From an uncultured Oscillospiraceae bacterium (GTDB lineage: Bacteria > Bacillota > Clostridia > Oscillospirales > Oscillospiraceae): DNA of 10,927 nucleotides. Location of the stretch: NCBI GenBank assembly GCA_934591725.1, contig CAKTPR010000071.1:1-10927 (forward strand), written 5' to 3'. Of the stretch, positions 6,452-10,927 are shown piece by piece; position 1 is the stretch's first letter; every line of letters starts with the position of its first letter. The notes beneath the pieces are model-generated. The model did no database searches, was not told the DNA's origin, and saw only the letters and a program-made list of their open reading frames with translations. The translations under genes were made by a program, and so were the position numbers.

Positions 6452-9400
6452 TTATGCCGCTTTTTCGATGGCGTCGAGGTCGGTCATGTCGTACAGCGCG
6501 GTCTGGCTGTCAGCAAAACGGTAATACGCAGCGAGAGCATAATAGCCCTGCGCTGTCGCGGTCGGGTCGAGCTTGCCGTCAGAGGTGTGGCGGAAGCCGC
6601 CGCCGTCAACGTAGAAGCCGCAGAGGGAATCGAGCACGCTCACACCGTTTTTGACAAAGCGGGCGTCGTTATCCGGATCGATGCCGAGGGCGGTCAGCGC
6701 GGTGATGACCTGAGCGGCAGACTCACTGTTGACGCTGCCGTAGCTGTCATAACCGCCGGTGGTGTTCTGGAGCTTCGACAGGCAGGTCACAGCTTTATCG
6801 GCTGCTTCCTTGACCTTTGCGTCGGTCTTATAATACGCGGCGAGAGCCTGAAGCGCCATTGCGGTCATGTCCGGTTCGGCCTTGTCGCCGGAGTATGCCC
6901 AGCCGCCATCCTTGAGCTGCTTATCGAGAATGTACTTCACAAGCTCCTCACGGCTCGTCTGCTCGACGTTCTTATCCGCGGCGGGTATATCATAACCGCG
7001 GCAGTCAAAGGCGAGCAGGGCATAGATCGCGCCGCTCAGCCCCTGCTGCGTGACATAGTCCATATCGCTCAGCGCATTCAGCAGGTCATGCCCGCCGACG
7101 TCGGTCACGTCCTTGTCCAGCGCACTGAGCACGAGGACGAGCTTTGCGTTATCGGTGGCACGCTTTTCGTCGAGGCGGCCATTTTCATCGATGTTCCCGG
7201 AGACATATTTTTCGATAGCCTTGTAGTAGCCGTCGGAGACCTTGCGGCCGCTGCGCGCGAGACCGAGGATGTACCACTCGCTGCCGAAAGCATTCAGTTC
7301 ATCGCCGGGGAGCTTCTCGATGTAGTCGCCGGTCGTCTTGTAGATATCGCCGAGCTTCTTTGCGGCTTCCTTGAGAATATCGGCATAAGCCTTCTCTGCC
7401 GCGAGCAGGGTGCTGTAATTCGTTACCAGCTTCTTCTCTTCATCTGTCAGGCTGTCATAAGCCTTGCGCGCGGCGGCGATATCGTCCCCGCTGCGTTTTG
7501 TGACGGAGCCGATGGCGTCGATGAGGTCAATGACATCGTCAGGGGTATATTCTCCGCTGTGGCCGAGCCTGGTGTAGTCATCGGTATAGAACATCTCGAT
7601 GCTGTCGCCGTCGGAGACGAAGTACTGATTCATCGTGACGCTCGCGATACTGCCGTTGACAGAGTACATCCAGCCTGAGTTGGGGCCGCGGTCCTTCTCC
7701 TTGAGAGTCCCGTTCGGGCCGGAGATGCCGCTGATGTATGTGCCGCCGGAGGCGGAGTAGCCATGGCTTGCAAGCGCCTTATGCAGCACGTCGAGCGCGC
7801 TGCTGCCCTCTGGGAGCTTATCGAGCTTGCAGGAGAACCACTCGCTGCCGTTATCGCTGAGGGTGAAGTACGCCGTGTACAGATCCTCAATGGGCTTGTC
7901 GCTCGTGGGATCGGTGCCGGTCACCTGAAGCTGGATGGAGACGGGCTGATCCACGAGCTGGCTCAGGCGCTTGTCGTCCGGGTATTTCTTCGCAAGCTCC
8001 GCGAACCGCTCACTGGAGAGCCAACTCGTTATAGTGACGAGCTTATGCTCCTTATCGCGAGTGACGAGAAGATTCTCGTGCGTGATGACCTTGGGGTTGC
8101 TGGAACGGAAGAGACGCCACTGCTCCGCGGCCTGCCAGCCGTCCATCTCACTCGGCGCGACGCCCTTGCCGGTCACGTCCTTGTAATTATAGACCCAGAC
8201 GAGCTCACCGTCCTCGTCGAGATAGGCCTCCTGGAAAGCGTGAAGGTCGGTCTGTATATCGTCGGGGCTGGTGTTGGCATTTCTTATGCCGTCAAAGTAG
8301 TGCGCCTTGACAAGCTCCATCAGCTCAAGCTCGCGGTCGATCTCCTCATTGACGAGGGGCTGCACCGTCAGCTCGATATCGCGGGAGGCAAACTTGCCGG
8401 TGGCCTTTTCGGTTATCGTGACGGTCACGGTGACCTTGACGGGCTCCTCGCCGGGCATCGGGCGCAGAACCTCGACACGCGCGGCGTTGTTCACATCAAA
8501 GGGCTTGATGACATCGGGGCTGCTGCTCCTGATGGTGACGGGGTAATACTTGCCGTCGATCCTGAAATCGCGCGTCGTGGGGAACTTTATGCCGCTGGAG
8601 GTGACGTTCGCGGGATCGATCTTCTCACCGGTCACATCGTCGGTCAGGCCGGGATCCTTGAGACCCGCGTCAAGCTTTGCCTGCAGGATCTCGGTTATAT
8701 CCTGCGCGTCGGGATCGCCCTTGACGCAGACGGTGAAGTCCTTCGTCACGGAAACGCCGTCGACGCTGTTGCACACAAACGTTGCGGTGAGCGCGACGTC
8801 CTGATCGAGCTTACCGGGAGTGACGGTGGTTCCATATGGGGAATAATAGGAACCGCTCAGCGGAGAGCCGACCTTTATGACGGAGCCATTAGCGGAGACC
8901 CATGTCACGGTACACCACGTCTCAAGAGTCGAGGGAGTGTAGCCGTCGCCGGAAGTCTTGCCTTCTTTGAATGGGTAGCGGGGAAGCTCCAGAGTGCCGG
9001 TCACTTCCGCGGGGAGGGTGAGCCTGTCGGCCACGGTATCCAGAGCTGCTTTGACCTTATTTTCATCCCACGGCACGTATGTGTATACGCTCTTCTCAGT
9101 GCTCTGACCGTCCACGGTCAGCACTACATCGATGTACATATAGATGCCGTTGCCGGACATGTTGCTGTTGAAATAATAGCTTATCGTGCCGTCGACAGCG
9201 ATGGCGCAGGTCTTATTGTAGTTCTGCACCGCTTTTTTCAGCGTAAGCTCGACTTTGCTCTCACCGATCATGGCTTTGAGCATATCGAGGACGTTCGTGT
9301 CCGTGCCGAACTTGGGATTGAGCGTGGCCGGGATCGCGGCCGCGGCCTTGTTCAGCGCGCCCTCGGTCTCAGAATAGACGGTGAGCGTATAGCTGCGGGT

Positions 9401-10906
9401 CTTGGTCACACCGTTCACCGTTACGGCTGCGGTGAGGCTTATCTTCTCCGTGCCGCTTTCGGGCTGTGAGACTATGCTGCCGCCGGAGAAGAGCTTGCTG
9501 TCGCTGGTGTATTCTGTCGTCCAGCCCTCGCCGGACTCCGGGAGGCCAAGACTGCCCTTTTCATAAACGACACGGTTCGTGGGCATGGCGGCTTCAATGG
9601 CCTTGAAGGCAAGGGTATAGTCGTCCTCGCGCCAGATGGCATAGAGGTAGAACACATCGTTGTCTTTATTGCCGCTGCGGTTGAGCTTGTCGCCGGTGAC
9701 ATACTTGACCTTGCCGTTGGAGATCTCGCTCCAGCCGACGAACACATAGCCCTCGCGCGTATAGCCGCATTCGGGAATGATATAATCCACGCCGAACTCG
9801 GCGGAGCCGTCAGGCATTGAGCCGGTCACGCCGCTGTCGGCGTAGTTAGTTCTGAAACGGACGGTATACCGGCAGGCTCTCCATTTGGCGTAAAGCGTTA
9901 TTTCTTCCGCACCGCTGAGATCGGTGGCCGGGGTGACCTTATCGGTAAGCCCGGCATCGGTGCACCAGCCGTCAAAGGTTTGGTTTTCCGGATAGCCCGA
10001 GGGGTCAGGGATAGGCAGCTTGCCATATATGTTCTCCGGCTTTGCGGAAATGGCGTCTATCGTACCGGTGTAGCCATTGCCATCAAAGCGGACGATAACG
10101 CCCTTTTCCCAGTGGGCATATATGGTAATGGAGCCGGTGAGAGCAGTGTCCGCGCTTATCTCATTGCCGCCCTCAGGCGCATCGTACCACCCGGCAAATT
10201 CGTACCCGAAGCGAGTCGGATCGGGCAGGGGAGACGAGACCGCCTCGCCGTTATCGTATATGTAGCCGTAGCCCTTGCCGACAACGCAGGTGCGCTCGTC
10301 CGTTGGAAGACCGTCATGGTTATAGTCGACCGTTACGGTGACGGGGCGGTCAAGGGCTTTCCAGATGGCGTAATACTTGAGAGGGTAAGATACAGATATG
10401 GTCTGACCTGGGAGGTTGCTGGGAACAGTTGAAAGACGTCCTCTTGCCCAGCCAAGAAACTTGTGGTCAGCTCTGGTGAAGCTGCATTCCGGGAAGGTAA
10501 AGGTGCCATCTTCGACTTCTATAACTATCTTGCTGCCAACTCCACCGTTCGGAAACAATGTGACTGTGCAGGTTGTGGCCTGCACCGCGATACCGTCCTC
10601 CTCCGCTGACAGCACCGCCGGTTCCTCCGAGGGCGCGGGGCCCTCCGTGGGGGCAGGCGAAGCCGAGGGGTTGGGCGCGGTGGTAGGCTCCGGCTCGGCG
10701 GTGGATTCGGACTCGGCAGTAATTTCAGGTGTGCCCGTGGGGTCGGGCACGGCTGTGATCACAAGAGTGTCCGGAGTTTCCGACGGTGCCGGAATTTCTT
10801 CTGCCTGCTCCTGTGCCGGGGCATCGCCGGTCTCGGCAAAGGCCGCGGCAGGCACAAGGCTCAGCAGCATTATAAGCGAAAGTATAAATGACAAAAATCT
10901 TTTCAT
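6452..10906 (-). CDS. Large secreted multidomain protein: B-repeats, Ig-like modules, DUF4430 and alpha/alpha toroid
   Basis: A 1484-residue exported protein. Residues 1-24 are a signal peptide (KRF, hydrophobic core, AFA cleavage site). Residues 25 to about 108 are a Pro/Glu/Thr/Ser-rich linker. Four InlB-type B-repeats (Flg_new-like) occupy about 113-426. About 430-1000 contains several weak Ig-like modules; 615-729 and 736-849 resemble atrophied bacterial Ig domains (TVTWVSANGSVI, TIRSSSPDVIKP). DUF4430 lies at about 1023-1110 (GWMYSVNG, then DGDSIEMFYTDDYT). A helical AR.AYDSLTDEEKKLV segment is at 1122-1180. About 1200-1470 is an alpha/alpha toroid with repeats GGWAYSG, GGYDSYG and GGFRHTSDG. 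There is no LPXTG motif or C-terminal membrane segment. The ATG at 10906 has GGAGGA 4 bases upstream; the in-frame TTG at 10918 lies partly inside that site and is rejected. Ligand unknown; a corrinoid or a surface glycan/protein ligand is possible. Promoter lies outside the window. Confidence 0.92.
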   Translation of the reverse strand: MKRFLSFILSLIMLLSLVPAAAFAETGDAPAQEQAEEIPAPSETPDTLVITAVPDPTGTPEITAESESTAEPEPTTAPNPSASPAPTEGPAPSEEPAVLSAEEDGIAVQATTCTVTLFPNGGVGSKIVIEVEDGTFTFPECSFTRADHKFLGWARGRLSTVPSNLPGQTISVSYPLKYYAIWKALDRPVTVTVDYNHDGLPTDERTCVVGKGYGYIYDNGEAVSSPLPDPTRFGYEFAGWYDAPEGGNEISADTALTGSITIYAHWEKGVIVRFDGNGYTGTIDAISAKPENIYGKLPIPDPSGYPENQTFDGWCTDAGLTDKVTPATDLSGAEEITLYAKWRACRYTVRFRTNYADSGVTGSMPDGSAEFGVDYIIPECGYTREGYVFVGWSEISNGKVKYVTGDKLNRSGNKDNDVFYLYAIWREDDYTLAFKAIEAAMPTNRVVYEKGSLGLPESGEGWTTEYTSDSKLFSGGSIVSQPESGTEKISLTAAVTVNGVTKTRSYTLTVYSETEGALNKAAAAIPATLNPKFGTDTNVLDMLKAMIGESKVELTLKKAVQNYNKTCAIAVDGTISYYFNSNMSGNGIYMYIDVVLTVDGQSTEKSVYTYVPWDENKVKAALDTVADRLTLPAEVTGTLELPRYPFKEGKTSGDGYTPSTLETWCTVTWVSANGSVIKVGSPLSGSYYSPYGTTVTPGKLDQDVALTATFVCNSVDGVSVTKDFTVCVKGDPDAQDITEILQAKLDAGLKDPGLTDDVTGEKIDPANVTSSGIKFPTTRDFRIDGKYYPVTIRSSSPDVIKPFDVNNAARVEVLRPMPGEEPVKVTVTVTITEKATGKFASRDIELTVQPLVNEEIDRELELMELVKAHYFDGIRNANTSPDDIQTDLHAFQEAYLDEDGELVWVYNYKDVTGKGVAPSEMDGWQAAEQWRLFRSSNPKVITHENLLVTRDKEHKLVTITSWLSSERFAELAKKYPDDKRLSQLVDQPVSIQLQVTGTDPTSDKPIEDLYTAYFTLSDNGSEWFSCKLDKLPEGSSALDVLHKALASHGYSASGGTYISGISGPNGTLKEKDRGPNSGWMYSVNGSIASVTMNQYFVSDGDSIEMFYTDDYTRLGHSGEYTPDDVIDLIDAIGSVTKRSGDDIAAARKAYDSLTDEEKKLVTNYSTLLAAEKAYADILKEAAKKLGDIYKTTGDYIEKLPGDELNAFGSEWYILGLARSGRKVSDGYYKAIEKYVSGNIDENGRLDEKRATDNAKLVLVLSALDKDVTDVGGHDLLNALSDMDYVTQQGLSGAIYALLAFDCRGYDIPAADKNVEQTSREELVKYILDKQLKDGGWAYSGDKAEPDMTAMALQALAAYYKTDAKVKEAADKAVTCLSKLQNTTGGYDSYGSVNSESAAQVITALTALGIDPDNDARFVKNGVSVLDSLCGFYVDGGGFRHTSDGKLDPTATAQGYYALAAYYRFADSQTALYDMTDLDAIEKAA
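6497..7309 (-). other. C-terminal alpha/alpha-toroid with prenyltransferase-like repeats
   Basis: Residues about 1200-1470 of the secreted protein contain repeated helix pairs. Turns include SEWYILGLARSG (1209), LSGAIYALLAF (1290), GGWAYSG with TAMALQALAAYY (1334-1359), GGYDSYG with SAAQVITALTALG (1384-1408) and GGFRHTSDG with TAQGYYALAAYY (1436-1462). The GG-aromatic turn followed by an Ala-rich helix is typical of prenyltransferase/squalene-cyclase repeats and transcobalamin alpha domains. No DxDD cyclase motif or prenyltransferase zinc site is seen, so a binding role is likelier than catalysis. Confidence 0.8.
7577..7840 (-). other. DUF4430 (transcobalamin beta-domain-like) region
   Basis: Residues about 1023-1110 of the secreted protein. 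It has SSALDVLHKAL followed by GPNSGWMYSVNG and a final YFVSDGDSIEMFYTDDYT, the pattern of the DUF4430 domain that also forms the C-terminal beta domain of animal transcobalamin and intrinsic factor. Ligand binding is not shown by the sequence. Confidence 0.82.
9629..10570 (-). repeat. Four tandem InlB-type B-repeats (Listeria-Bacteroides repeat)
   Basis: Four diverged units lie at residues about 113-183, 189-267, 269-343 and 347-426 of the secreted protein. Each begins with a beta strand (TVTLFPNGG, VTVDYNHDG, VIVRFDGNG, YTVRFRTNY). Each contains a Gly-Trp core (FLGWA, FAGWY, FDGWC, FVGWS) and ends with a strand closing in W (YYAIWK, IYAHWE, LYAKWR, LYAIWR). This is the beta-grasp B-repeat pattern of InlB and many gut Firmicute surface proteins, generally linked to adhesion. 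The units are too diverged at DNA level to be recent duplications. Confidence 0.88.
10583..10834 (-). other. Pro/Glu/Thr/Ser-rich linker of the secreted protein
   Basis: Residues 25-108 are low-complexity, acidic and proline-rich (for example ESTAEPEPTTAPNPSASPAP). This looks like an extended spacer between the export signal and the first folded repeat, and may be glycosylated or wall-spanning. It has no sequence-specific motif. Confidence 0.8.
10835..10906 (-). other. Signal peptide of the large secreted protein
   Basis: Residues 1-24 have a Lys-Arg N-region (MKRF), a leucine/isoleucine-rich core and a small-residue cleavage site AAAFA before ETGDAP. There is no lipobox cysteine, so Sec/SPI-type export rather than a lipoprotein is expected. 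Confidence 0.9.
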
Positions 10907-10910
10907 AAAT

Positions 10911-10916
10911 TCCTCC
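10911..10916 (-). promoter_or_regulatory. Ribosome binding site that fixes the surface protein start
   Basis: On the minus strand GGAGGA (10916-10911) stands 4 bases before ATG 10906-10904. The possible earlier start TTG (10918-10916) overlaps the site itself and cannot use it, so the ATG is chosen. It also gives the better signal peptide. Confidence 0.85.
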
Positions 10917-10927
10917 AATAAACTCGT

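Noticed and set aside
6083..7678. Plus-strand open frame of 531 codons running out of sdaAA into the antisense of the surface protein
   Set aside because: It starts inside sdaAA in another frame, reads through the terminator hairpin at 6407-6444, and continues antisense to the toroid domain. It is not a plausible gene.
7763..9469. Long plus-strand open frame (568 codons) opposite the surface protein gene
   Set aside because: It lies wholly antisense to a gene with clear signal peptide and domains, shows no recognisable family, and has no good ribosome binding site. GC-rich codon bias commonly leaves such open antisense frames.

Overview
The window looks like chromosomal DNA from a GC-rich anaerobic Clostridia-type Firmicute, plausibly an Oscillospiraceae/Ruminococcaceae-like gut bacterium. 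This is inferred from four things: strong AGGAGG-type ribosome binding sites, AT-rich TTGAAA/TATAAT promoters in otherwise GC-rich DNA, the two-subunit iron-sulfur L-serine dehydratase, and a large secreted protein with InlB-type B-repeats and a DUF4430 domain. No rRNA, tRNA, CRISPR array, insertion sequence or phage gene was seen. Coding density is very high and no gene-free stretch exceeds 300 bases.

Layout. Bases 1-84 hold the last 27 codons of an unrecognised plus-strand gene, which ends in a strong hairpin terminator (84-118). From 4625 down to 121 runs a compact minus-strand cluster of four genes: type I L-asparaginase (ansA-like), a HI0933/BaiN-type flavoprotein, a second flavoprotein of the COG2509 type, and a YczE-like integral membrane protein. 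The first three are separated by 4 bp or overlap by 4 bp, and the fourth follows after 38 bp. One promoter (4691-4663) and the shared terminator at 84-118 fit a single transcript.

The 158-bp spacer 4626-4783 is a divergent control region with a well-formed sigma70-type promoter in each direction. The leftward one is overlaid by a perfect inverted repeat that could be an operator. Rightward lies sdaAB-sdaAA, the beta and alpha subunits of [4Fe-4S] L-serine dehydratase, ending at a second hairpin terminator (6407-6444). L-asparaginase and L-serine dehydratase both deaminate amino acids, to aspartate plus ammonia and pyruvate plus ammonia. The divergent block therefore looks like an amino-acid catabolism locus. 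The roles of the two flavoproteins and the membrane protein are unknown.

The right-hand 4.5 kb is a single minus-strand gene for a 1484-residue exported protein. In order it has a signal peptide, a Pro/Glu/Thr/Ser-rich linker, four InlB-type B-repeats, several Ig-like modules, a DUF4430 (transcobalamin beta-like) domain, a short helical segment and a C-terminal alpha/alpha-toroid with prenyltransferase-like repeats. It has no LPXTG signal or C-terminal membrane anchor. The pairing of DUF4430 with an alpha/alpha toroid recalls animal transcobalamin and intrinsic factor in reversed domain order. This is the most interesting feature of the window.
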